A stretch of 5,224 bases of DNA from Bacteroidota bacterium (GCA_023396345.1 JAEWWO010000246.1:1-5224), one strand, 5' to 3'. Numbered from the stretch's first letter, positions 1 to 4,140 are shown. Numbers and translations are program-made. Notes: a model not told the origin generated them from the letters alone.

Positions 1-170
1 CGAAGACCATTCAGTTCATACATAACAGTAGCGAATATTTTATTTTGATACAAACTTAATGGCTCAAATACATGCTTCTTTTTTTGCTGTAAAAATACAG
101 AAGCAGAGATTTCATTACTTTGATAAATAGGAGAAAGAAACTGCTTTGTTGTTCCCCTTTCGTTTTCCAT
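1..170 (-). CDS. Unidentified protein, N-terminal fragment (runs off left edge)
   Basis: An open frame begins with ATG at 168-170 and continues without a stop to the window edge, giving 56 complete codons. The product starts MENERGTTKQFLSPIYQ and includes a hydrophobic/aromatic stretch reading LYQNILFATVMYELNGL. It has no signal peptide, and I recognise no domain in the visible part. It lies 7 bp downstream of the stop of the preceding minus-strand gene, so it is probably the next member of the same early operon of the element. In comparable Bacteroidota islands this position is often taken by replication or mobilisation proteins, but nothing here shows that. The start is inferred from the first ATG after the upstream stop. 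There is no Shine-Dalgarno sequence, as for its neighbours. Confidence 0.55.
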   Translation of the reverse strand, partial: MENERGTTKQFLSPIYQSNEISASVFLQQKKKHVFEPLSLYQNKIFATVMYELNGL

Positions 171-177
171 AATCAAT

Positions 178-528
178 TTAAGTAAAATGACAAAAGCTTA
201 CAATATGCTGTAGTTCATGAACGTATTTTATCTTGCAATGAATTTGCGTATCATTGCTTAACAATAAATCTATAATGAAATTATTATTTCCAAGTTTTAA
301 AAAATAAAACTCTTTAAACTTAATTTTTTCAGTCAATTCAAAAATCCATTTTTCATTTAATGGAATAGGTAGCAGATTCTCAATGCAGGTACTATTTGCT
401 TTGTTGCCCAACAAAACAGTAGATTTATTCTCAATAGAAATTATTTCCTGAACACTATGTGGAGTCTCTACACTGGTAAAAAAGTATCCAATACATAAGT
501 GGAACATTGAATAATAGTCTTTCATCAT
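178..528 (-). CDS. Small phage/island-associated hypothetical protein (PIPLxExW ... IKYVHxLQ type)
   Basis: This 116-aa protein has no known biochemical function. The sequence shows CIGYFF at residues 12-17, a short beta-like stretch with STVLLGN at 36-42, PIPLNEKW at 54-61 and IKYVHELQ at 100-107. From memory, this order (IGN-like start, then PIPLTEEW, then IKYVHQLQN) is typical of a very common family of small hypothetical proteins in Bacteroidota phages, prophages and islands. Members often continue with NLYFALTG; here the tail is HIVSFCHFT, so the C-terminus has diverged. The gene sits 13 bp after the excisionase-like gene and 7 bp before the next frame, so co-transcription is likely. It starts with a double ATG (526-528 and 523-525), and either could be used. 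The family link rests on motif recall, not on a search. Confidence 0.7.
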   Translation of the reverse strand: MMKDYYSMFHLCIGYFFTSVETPHSVQEIISIENKSTVLLGNKANSTCIENLLPIPLNEKWIFELTEKIKFKEFYFLKLGNNNFIIDLLLSNDTQIHCKIKYVHELQHIVSFCHFT

Positions 529-541
529 TAGAGGTTTATAA

Positions 542-919
542 CTATTTGCTCATATTTTTCTTTCTTCCGGAATGTTGAATTCTGTGCAAGAAAGCTTTTT
601 CTGCCTCCTCTTCAGTTTCTTGCTTTGTCTTCTGTCGAAAGGAATACAACCATTCTTCCAATTCATCTGTTTTAAAATAAATTTTGTTCCGCTGTTTAAT
701 AAAAGGTATTTCATTCTGGCTGGTCAGTAAATAAATTTTACTTTTAGATATTCCTAAAAACTTCCTGGCTTCTTCTAGAGAGATGATTTTATTCTTCTCT
801 TTTATATTTATTTCTTTAATTTTTCTTTCCCGGTCATATTGCGTAATAGCATTACGAACTGCCGAAATAATTATATCCGATAATTCCTCTCTGTTTAACT
901 GGATGATAATACCTTCCAT
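542..919 (-). CDS. Excisionase-type helix-turn-helix DNA-binding protein
   Basis: This 125-aa protein has a MerR/excisionase-like winged HTH (HTH_17 type) at about residues 45-91. It opens with IISLEEARKFLGISKSKIY, followed by a turn with IPFIKQRNKIYFKTDELEEWL, where the Y-F-K-T-D-E-L-E-E-W-L end is diagnostic. An N-terminal helix (about 8-40) resembles the leader helix of many Bacteroidota members, and the C-terminus is a charged tail (92-125). Proteins of this kind bind DNA and act as excisionases/recombination directionality factors or as regulators in integrative elements. It starts only 2 bp after the stop of the 73-aa gene, so the two are probably translationally coupled. With a repressor encoded divergently and structured noncoding DNA by a tRNA gene, an excision role is plausible, but this is inference. 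Confidence 0.8.
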   Translation of the reverse strand: MEGIIIQLNREELSDIIISAVRNAITQYDRERKIKEINIKEKNKIISLEEARKFLGISKSKIYLLTSQNEIPFIKQRNKIYFKTDELEEWLYSFRQKTKQETEEEAEKAFLHRIQHSGRKKNMSK

Positions 920-921
920 AT

Positions 922-1143
922 TCAGCGCATTTTATTACTAAGTATTCTATATTTTTCATTGTAAAATTCAATTACTCCTTTCGTGTTTTTATTAATAATA
1001 TCGCCTCTTAATACTTTATAAACCCAATCTAAAGAGCGATTATAATTATCAGCTGTAATGTCAACAGCCTTAGCTTTAATAAAATCTTTTGTTTTAGGTA
1101 ATGGAGTGGGTGTAATTTGGTTGGATTTTAATAAATTGTTCAT
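922..1143 (-). CDS. Small probable HTH protein, Cro-like position
   Basis: This is a 73-aa protein. After a proline-rich N-terminus (residues 10-17), residues 22-70 read as a compact helical domain: KAKAVDITADNYNRSLDWVYKVLRGD, then a helix containing GVIEFYNEKYRIL (given here in pieces). The VYKVLRGD followed by an amphipathic helix resembles the recognition helix and C-terminal helix of short Bacteroidota HTH proteins with the pattern VYxVLNGxR, so DNA binding is likely but not certain. It is the first gene of the minus-strand operon and is transcribed away from the XRE-type regulator across a 131-bp region with two dyads. That placement is what one expects of a Cro-like antirepressor. The stop is 2 bp from the next start. 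No Shine-Dalgarno sequence is present. Confidence 0.6.
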   Translation of the reverse strand: MNNLLKSNQITPTPLPKTKDFIKAKAVDITADNYNRSLDWVYKVLRGDIINKNTKGVIEFYNEKYRILSNKMR

Positions 1144-1188
1144 AGTAACAAGTTTTTAGAATGATAAATTTTATTTGATTATGGCTAA

Positions 1189-1212
1189 ATTAGAAGATAA
1201 TATTCTTCTAAT
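1189..1212. promoter_or_regulatory. Dyad A, candidate operator in divergent promoter region
   Basis: Perfect 9-bp arms, ATTAGAAGA (1189-1197) and TCTTCTAAT (1204-1212), are separated by 6 bp. The dyad lies between the divergent regulator genes. A weak minus-strand promoter reading, TTTA (1215-1212), 19 bp, TAATTTAG (1192-1185), would put the dyad between the -33 and -7 elements. A protein bound here would then block transcription of the excisionase operon. The dyad is directly visible; the promoter and operator roles are inferred. Confidence 0.6.
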
Positions 1213-1238
1213 AAAATAATTATTAAATTATTTTATTA
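1209..1238. promoter_or_regulatory. Dyad B, candidate operator in divergent promoter region
   Basis: Perfect 13-bp arms, TAATAAAATAATT (1209-1221) and AATTATTTTATTA (1226-1238), flank the 4-bp centre ATTA. The dyad overlaps the last 4 bp of dyad A, and the two centres are 23 bp apart. It is entirely A/T, so chance is more likely than for mixed sequence, but a 13-bp perfect match remains notable. A weak plus-strand -7 match, TTAATTTG (1245-1252), places this dyad near the -33 of the repressor promoter, which would suit autoregulation. Confidence 0.55.
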
Positions 1239-1274
1239 TTTTTATTAATTTGCATCCGATAAGAATCATCATCT

Positions 1275-1703
1275 ATGAATAAGATATTGAAAGCATTTGA
1301 GAGATTAGCTAAAAAAGAGAACATTACGATAACTATGTTGGAGAGCAGGCTAGGAGCTAGTAAAGGCGTTCTTACCAAGGCAATAGCGAATAATTCTGAT
1401 ATTCAAAGTAAGTGGCTGATAAAACTAGTAGAGACTTTTCCCGAATATAGTTTAGATTGGTTGATTAATAACGAAGGAGAACCGGAAAAGCTACGAGTAC
1501 AAAATAAAAAATTATTGGTGAAAAAGATGAAAGACGATGCAGAAGAATATGCGCAACAAATCAGACAACTTGATATAGAGAATAAAGATTTAAAAGAACA
1601 AATTATTCAGTCCCATAAACAGCATCTTAGCCAGTCTCAACGAATAAGGGAATTATCTGAAGAAGTAGAAAGATATAAAAAAAATAGTCCATCTGCTGTT
1701 TGA
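1275..1703 (+). CDS. XRE/CI-like helix-turn-helix regulator with coiled-coil tail
   Basis: This 142-aa protein probably represses the divergent operon. Residues 1-66 form a phage-repressor-type HTH: helix 1 (about 3-15), then ITMLESRLGASKGVLTKAI (19-37) as the HTH pair, then a helix ending in the hallmark EYSLDWLINNEGEP (57-70), which resembles the SLDWLLTGEG ending common in Bacteroidota phage-type repressors. Residues 73-136 are a long charged amphipathic helix, predicted to be a coiled coil for dimerisation. There is no S24/LexA peptidase domain, so RecA-stimulated self-cleavage is not expected. Induction would need another route, such as an antirepressor or titration by the 73-aa protein. 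It is the only plus-strand gene of the accessory part. The start is the first ATG after a 131-bp A/T-rich spacer and has no Shine-Dalgarno sequence. Confidence 0.82.
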   Translation: MNKILKAFERLAKKENITITMLESRLGASKGVLTKAIANNSDIQSKWLIKLVETFPEYSLDWLINNEGEPEKLRVQNKKLLVKKMKDDAEEYAQQIRQLDIENKDLKEQIIQSHKQHLSQSQRIRELSEEVERYKKNSPSAV

Positions 1704-1763
1704 AATTTCCGGGCAGTTCAATTAATTTTTCCCTTTATTATTCACATCCAAATAAAAAAAATT

Positions 1764-1836
1764 CTGTTTAGATTCTTTTTTAAATATATAGTATTTTAAA
1801 AAAATCTTTTTAATCTATTTAGACTATTCTAAACAG
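1764..1836. repeat. 9-bp inverted repeat flanking an AT-rich stretch
   Basis: CTGTTTAGA (1764-1772) and TCTAAACAG (1828-1836) are perfect inverted copies 55 bp apart. The DNA between them is almost all A/T in 1774-1814. The right arm contains CTAAAC, the same hexamer found at the 3' end of two of the 18-bp direct repeats downstream, which suggests a shared binding protein. The spacing is too long for a recombinase core site and too long for an efficient hairpin. Confidence 0.5.
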
Positions 1837-1864
1837 TTGTATATAAACATATTAATACGAGATA

Positions 1865-2023
1865 TTATGTGTAAATCCTAACATTATTGTGAGCATATCC
1901 TAACTTTCAACAGGATAATTGTGTGTAAATCCTAACAATCGCACGAGTCTAATATGAGGAAATCTAAACTTCTATTGTGAGCAATCCTAAACATATTATA
2001 GGTTATTGTGCGTAAATCCAAAC
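1865..2023 (+). repeat. Six imperfect 18-bp direct repeats (iteron-like array)
   Basis: The copies are at 1865-1882, 1887-1904, 1919-1936, 1952-1969, 1975-1992 and 2006-2023. The approximate consensus is TTGTGnGnAAATCCTAAC. Copies 1 and 3 differ at one base (TTATG versus TTGTG). Copy 4 is the most diverged (about 12 of 18 positions match copy 3). Start-to-start distances are 22, 32, 33, 23 and 31 bp, close to two or three helical turns, so bound proteins would sit on roughly the same face. All copies point the same way. The spacers are only 4 to 15 bp. The repeats are directly visible; their function is unknown. Confidence 0.8.
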
Positions 2024-2084
2024 TTATTTCTGTTGATAAATGCATTTCCCTTGTTTTTCAAGTAGAAATCTTAAAAGTTGAATT

Positions 2085-2108
2085 TTGTGGGGCAAATTGT
2101 GGGGCAAA
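2085..2108 (+). repeat. 12-bp exact tandem duplication
   Basis: TTGTGGGGCAAA occurs twice back to back (2085-2096 and 2097-2108), followed by TTT. It is the only G-rich island in the AT-rich noncoding stretch, and it lies about 72 bp from the tRNA 3' end. It does not belong to any convincing reading frame. The position between the 18-bp repeats and the tRNA makes it a candidate recombinase or arm-type binding site, or a scar of integration; this is inference. Confidence 0.7.
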
Positions 2109-2133
2109 TTTATAAAATGTAATAAAGTTATAA

Positions 2134-2173
2134 TAAATAGAAAAGCCCTGAAACGTACTGTTTACAAGGCTTT
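2134..2173 (-). terminator. Rho-independent-like terminator after tRNA-Ala
   Basis: Reading on the minus strand, AAAGCC (2173-2168) pairs with GGCTTT (2147-2142). An inner AAAC/GTTT stem (2163-2160 with 2154-2151) closes a 5-nt loop. The transcript then runs through TTTTCTATTT. It starts 7 bp after the tRNA 3' end and so probably ends its transcript. The internal loop makes it only moderately strong. Confidence 0.65.
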
Positions 2174-2180
2174 CAGGTTG

Positions 2181-2254
2181 TGGAGAATACCGGATTCGAA
2201 CCGGTGACCTCTTGCCTGCCAGGCAAGCGCTCTAACCAACTGAGCTAATTCCCC
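2181..2254 (-). tRNA. tRNA-Ala (anticodon GGC)
   Basis: A complete 74-nt cloverleaf reads on the minus strand. The acceptor GGGGAAT pairs with ATTCTCC and includes G3:U70, the alanine identity pair. U8 is followed by the D-arm GCTC/GAGC. The anticodon stem CTTGC/GCAAG holds the loop CTGGCAG with anticodon GGC, which reads GCC. The T-arm ACCGG/CCGGT has the loop TTCGAAT. The discriminator base is A73, and the CCA end is not encoded (the next bases are CAA). The gene has its own promoter and terminator, so it is a single-gene unit. Its 3' end faces the accessory DNA, the usual orientation when an element has integrated into a tRNA gene. Confidence 0.97.
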
Positions 2255-2267
2255 CTTTACAGGGTTG

Positions 2268-2299
2268 CAAAAGTAAAAACTAATTGCATCAAAATCAAA
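2268..2299 (-). promoter_or_regulatory. Bacteroidota-type promoter of tRNA-Ala
   Basis: On the minus strand TTTG (2299-2296) is followed after 20 bp by TACTTTTG (2275-2268), an exact TAnnTTTG -7 element. Transcription would begin a few bases upstream of the tRNA 5' end at 2254. The match and spacing fit the known -33/-7 consensus of this phylum. Confidence 0.78.
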
Positions 2300-2440
2300 A
2301 AAAATCTATTTTTACAAAAAAGTTTTATGCTCAAGAGTATCTGGAATCAAATAGCGCAATATTTATTTTTAAGAAGAAAAGATAAACCTGCAAACTTCAA
2401 CACTAAAATGATGCACGGTATGAACAGGATTTCTATTCTG

Positions 2441-2992
2441 TTATTTATTATCTGTATTCTGGTCCTTATCTATCGGCTCTTCATAAAGAGTTAGTTCCTC
2501 TTTCTTTCTTCTGAATGTAAAATTCTTCTGTACAATATAAGTAAAGGTTACAACCAAGACCACGGTAATCCAGTAAGACGGAGTAGGGAACCAGCCGAAA
2601 ACTTCTACAAATAATTTCATCAATCCATAGTTTAAAAGCAGATTAATAATTGCTACTGCAAAGTATCTTGTAAATTGTATTCTTCTTCTTAAATCCGAGC
2701 CGGGAAACACAACATACATACTTAAATAAAACCCGATAGGTAATGTGATAGCAAAGTTAGACAACAAAGAAGCTATGTGTGGCGATATAACAATTAAATC
2801 AGTATACACCAATTCTTTCGCAAAGATAAAGTTGTAAAAAATTGGGTAGAGCAACATTCCCAATGCCATGTTGGCTCCTCCGCAAACTGCGTAGCGAAAC
2901 AGTTGCAGAGGCATAAAACGCCGAAACGGCGGATAAAAAAAATCCACCGTTTTTAAAATTATATTCTTTAATCTGTGATGTAATTCCTTCAT
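2441..2992 (-). CDS. GtrA family integral membrane protein
   Basis: This 183-aa inner-membrane protein has four predicted transmembrane helices at about residues 32-56, 66-96, 106-130 and 139-156, matching the GtrA fold. Visible family marks are FRYAVCGGANM at the start of helix 1 (32-42) and the closing QKNFTFRRK (155-163). The conserved-looking N-terminal DFFYPPFRRFMPLQ (17-30) supports the ATG at 2990-2992 rather than the later Met27. GtrA proteins are linked to moving or flipping lipid-linked sugars for cell-surface polysaccharides and protein glycosylation; the exact substrate cannot be told. At 183 aa it is longer than the usual 120-150 aa, with an N-terminal extension and an acidic/polar cytoplasmic tail. 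No glycosyltransferase gene is adjacent. It is read from a region just past the terminator of the upstream gene, so it is probably transcribed alone. Confidence 0.9.
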   Translation of the reverse strand: MKELHHRLKNIILKTVDFFYPPFRRFMPLQLFRYAVCGGANMALGMLLYPIFYNFIFAKELVYTDLIVISPHIASLLSNFAITLPIGFYLSMYVVFPGSDLRRRIQFTRYFAVAIINLLLNYGLMKLFVEVFGWFPTPSYWITVVLVVTFTYIVQKNFTFRRKKEELTLYEEPIDKDQNTDNK

Positions 2993-3003
2993 GCTTATTC
3001 CGA

Positions 3004-3011
3004 CAAATTTA
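3004..3011 (-). promoter_or_regulatory. Candidate -7 element of the GtrA gene
   Basis: TAAATTTG on the minus strand is an exact TAnnTTTG match lying 11 bp before the start codon. No good TTTG is found at the expected -33 distance (the sequence there is CCAG). If it is used, the 5' leader would be under about 10 nt. The call is tentative. Confidence 0.4.
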
Positions 3012-3043
3012 CATCATTCACGGCAAATAAACTGGTCAGATAT

Positions 3044-3072
3044 AAAAAAAAGACCGACTTTTCAGCCGGTCT
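3044..3072 (-). terminator. Rho-independent terminator after the Asn/Arg-rich exported protein gene
   Basis: On the minus strand AGACCGGC (3072-3065) pairs with GTCGGTCT (3058-3051). The stem is 8 bp with one G-U pair, the loop is TGAAAA, and a run of seven T follows (3050-3044). It begins 24 bp after the stop codon at 3097-3099 and insulates the GtrA gene downstream. Confidence 0.93.
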
Positions 3073-3096
3073 GTGATTTTGATTTATTCAAAGATA

Positions 3097-3498
3097 TTAT
3101 CTTCTTCTTGTTCCGAATATATCATCCCACACAGTTCTTGTTCTGCGGTCGTAACGTACATTGTTATTATTTTTCTTTACTTGCCCGGGGGCATAGTCAG
3201 TAGCTTGTCCGCCGTAAACTTTCTTAGCCTGTCCGGGTGGCAGATTACTTCTTTGTCCTCTGTAAACATCGCCGTATCTCACATTTCTGTTACGGTTATT
3301 ACGATCGTATCTGTTATCACGATCATACCTGTCATTGCGATCGTATCTGTCGTCGCGGTCGTATCTTTTGTTTACGTTTTTATTATTTTGTTTACCGTTG
3401 TTACGGTTATTGTTTCTTTGAGCATCCGCATCGTTAGTGCTTAGTACCAAAGCGCCTATCAATAAAGCCGGGGTTGCTATTTTCAATAGTCTTTTCAT
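3097..3498 (-). CDS. Secreted Asn/Arg/Asp-rich repeat protein with PPGQAKK motif
   Basis: This is a 133-aa exported protein of unknown function. Residues 1-26 are a clear Sec signal peptide (MKRLLK, a hydrophobic core, then ADA) with likely cleavage before Gln27. The mature protein begins with an Asn-rich, basic low-complexity stretch (27-44), then four tandem RYDRxx hexapeptides (45-68). Next comes LPPGQAKKVYGG (86-97) and YAPGQVKK (102-109), and a basic tail ending GTRRR. The PGQxKK pair also occurs in the protein encoded by the next upstream gene, so the two are paralogues. The family recurs in Bacteroidota as an uncharacterised exported protein. No catalytic residues are evident; a structural or surface-binding role is only a guess. 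The gene ends in a strong terminator, and a small dyad lies in its leader. Confidence 0.85.
   Translation of the reverse strand: MKRLLKIATPALLIGALVLSTNDADAQRNNNRNNGKQNNKNVNKRYDRDDRYDRNDRYDRDNRYDRNNRNRNVRYGDVYRGQRSNLPPGQAKKVYGGQATDYAPGQVKKNNNNVRYDRRTRTVWDDIFGTRRR
3295..3366 (-). repeat. Four 18-bp coding tandem repeats (RYDRxx hexapeptides)
   Basis: Residues 45-68 of the exported protein are RYDRDD, RYDRND, RYDRDN and RYDRNN, encoded by four 18-bp units. The units differ at scattered positions in the DNA (for example cgatcgtatctg versus cgatcatacctg on the plus strand). They are therefore not identical recent copies, but the unit length is strictly kept. Copy number could change by slippage or recombination. 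Confidence 0.8.
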
Positions 3499-3526
3499 AA
3501 TTCTATTTTTTAAAGGTTGGTGTTTT

Positions 3527-3545
3527 AGCTGAAATGTATTCAGCT
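3527..3545 (-). promoter_or_regulatory. Leader dyad upstream of the secreted protein gene
   Basis: Perfect 7-bp arms AGCTGAA (3527-3533) and TTCAGCT (3539-3545) have a 5-bp centre and lie 28 bp before the start codon. It could be an operator or a 5' leader hairpin. No TAnnTTTG match was seen near it, so the promoter position is unknown. Confidence 0.4.
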
Positions 3546-3570
3546 GTTTAAGGTTAAAATTTTAATTAGT

Positions 3571-3593
3571 TATTTTTATATTATATAAAAATA
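3571..3593. repeat. AT-only inverted repeat between the paralogous genes
   Basis: TATTTTTATA (3571-3580) and TATAAAAATA (3584-3593) are perfect 10-bp inverted copies with a 3-bp centre. It lies 30 bp past the stop of the lipoprotein gene and about 70 bp before the start of the next gene. It could be a weak terminator or a regulator site, but its A/T-only make-up makes either uncertain. Confidence 0.35.
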
Positions 3594-3623
3594 TCATGCC
3601 AAAAATTATTGTGCTATATATTT

Positions 3624-4010
3624 TTAATATCTTCTTTTATTTTTATTGTGTTTATAATTTTTGTTGTTTTTGTTATTATATCTATCGTTGTAATAGTTGT
3701 TGCGCTTTTTGGCTTGTCCGGGGGCATAGTATTTTGCGCTTTGACCTCCATATATTTTTTTCGCTTGTCCGGGCGGTAATCTTCTCTCTCTGTAAAATCT
3801 GCCATCGTAATAATAGCCTCTGTTGGCGTAATATCTGTCATTTTGATAACGGTAAAAATTTCCGTTGTGATAGTAGCCGTTGTTTCTGTTGTTATAACCG
3901 TAATTATTGTTGTACCCATAGTATCCGCCGTAGGGTGTGGTACAGGATGCAAAGAAGGCTACGATAGAAACAATAATCATGTTTCTGATTGAAAAAATTT
4001 TGGTGAGCAT
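3624..4010 (-). CDS. Probable Tyr/Asn/Gly-rich lipoprotein with PPGQAKK motif
   Basis: This is a 128-aa exported protein of unknown function. Residues 1-22 form a lipoprotein signal with the basic residues K4 and R9, a hydrophobic core and FASC, making Cys23 the probable lipidated residue. FASC departs from the classic L-x-G/A-C box but is acceptable. No acidic export signal follows the cysteine. The mature part is Tyr/Asn/Gly-rich, with a repeated GYYxxGxFYR (45-54 and 65-74). Then come LPPGQAKKIYGGQSA (78-92) and YAPGQAKK (95-102), nearly the same as in the neighbouring secreted protein, and a basic Asn/Lys tail. The pair probably arose by duplication followed by divergence of both ends. 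The genes are 125 bp apart on the same strand. An alternative start at Met11 would leave the lipobox intact. Confidence 0.83.
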   Translation of the reverse strand: MLTKIFSIRNMIIVSIVAFFASCTTPYGGYYGYNNNYGYNNRNNGYYHNGNFYRYQNDRYYANRGYYYDGRFYRERRLPPGQAKKIYGGQSAKYYAPGQAKKRNNYYNDRYNNKNNKNYKHNKNKRRY

Positions 4011-4032
4011 GTGAAAATTATTTAGTTATTGT

Positions 4033-4054
4033 TGTATTTGATGTATGAAATACA
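4033..4054 (-). promoter_or_regulatory. Leader dyad upstream of the lipoprotein gene
   Basis: Perfect 7-bp arms TGTATTT (4033-4039) and AAATACA (4048-4054) have an 8-bp centre and lie 22 bp before the start codon. This is about the same place as the leader dyad of the paralogue. Both centres contain ATGTA, but the arms differ. The role is unknown. Confidence 0.3.
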
Positions 4055-4108
4055 GAATGGTTTAAAACGATTGTTAGTATAGAGTGAGATTTTTTTAAAA
4101 AATTAATA

Positions 4109-4140
4109 CTTGTAAAAAGGCTCAGGTAATGTTATTTTTG
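4109..4140 (+). promoter_or_regulatory. Bacteroidota-type promoter of argS
   Basis: CTTG (4109-4112, one mismatch to TTTG) is followed after 20 bp by TATTTTTG (4133-4140), an exact TAnnTTTG. Transcription would start around 4145, giving a leader of about 15 nt before the ATG at 4161. The spacing and the following GCAA match the tRNA-Ala promoter in this window. Confidence 0.75.

Larger units (their letters stand above)
1704..2180. other. Structured noncoding end of the accessory element
   Basis: About 480 bp separate the repressor gene from the tRNA 3' end. All frames are broken by stops or give only short peptides with no recognisable domain. The stretch holds, in order, a wide inverted repeat around very AT-rich DNA, six 18-bp direct repeats, a 12-bp tandem duplication and a hairpin terminator. 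A 9-mer TGTTGATAA (2031-2039) is one mismatch from a DnaA box, which is weak on its own. Candidate roles are an attachment region with recombinase/excisionase sites or a replication origin. The true element boundary is not visible. Confidence 0.6.

Noticed and set aside
1865..2023. CRISPR array.
   Set aside because: The repeats are imperfect, only 18 bp, with spacers of 4 to 15 bp, and no cas gene is in view.
2031..2039. TGTTGATAA as a DnaA box.
   Set aside because: It is a single 9-mer with one mismatch in AT-rich DNA, so chance is likely. It is mentioned only as weak support for an origin.
2020..2117. Short plus-strand frames through the 12-bp doublet, ending VGQIVGQIYKM or FCGANCGANL, as the tail of a broken gene.
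   Set aside because: One frame is stopped at 2072 and the other has no recognisable upstream domain. There is not enough to call a pseudogene.
2255..2440. Possible small gene or RNA between tRNA-Ala and the GtrA gene.
   Set aside because: The stretch is AT-rich with no convincing frame or structure apart from the tRNA promoter.
2424..2441. Hairpin ACAGGAT-TTCT-ATTCTGT as terminator of the GtrA gene.
   Set aside because: The stem is short and partly wobble, it overlaps the stop codon by one base, and no T-run follows on the minus strand.
2991..3444. Plus-strand open frames opposite the secreted protein gene (2991-3203, 3073-3444, 3237-3437).
   Set aside because: They are antisense to a gene with a clear signal peptide, repeats and terminator. 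Their Val/Ile- or Cys/His/Tyr-rich composition is what the low-complexity codons give when read backwards.
3596..3967. Open frames overlapping the lipoprotein gene (plus strand 3596-3967; minus strand 3614-3952, Thr/Ile-rich).
   Set aside because: Both are out-of-frame readings of the biased lipoprotein sequence and have no domain. The lipoprotein frame has a lipobox and a block shared with its neighbour.
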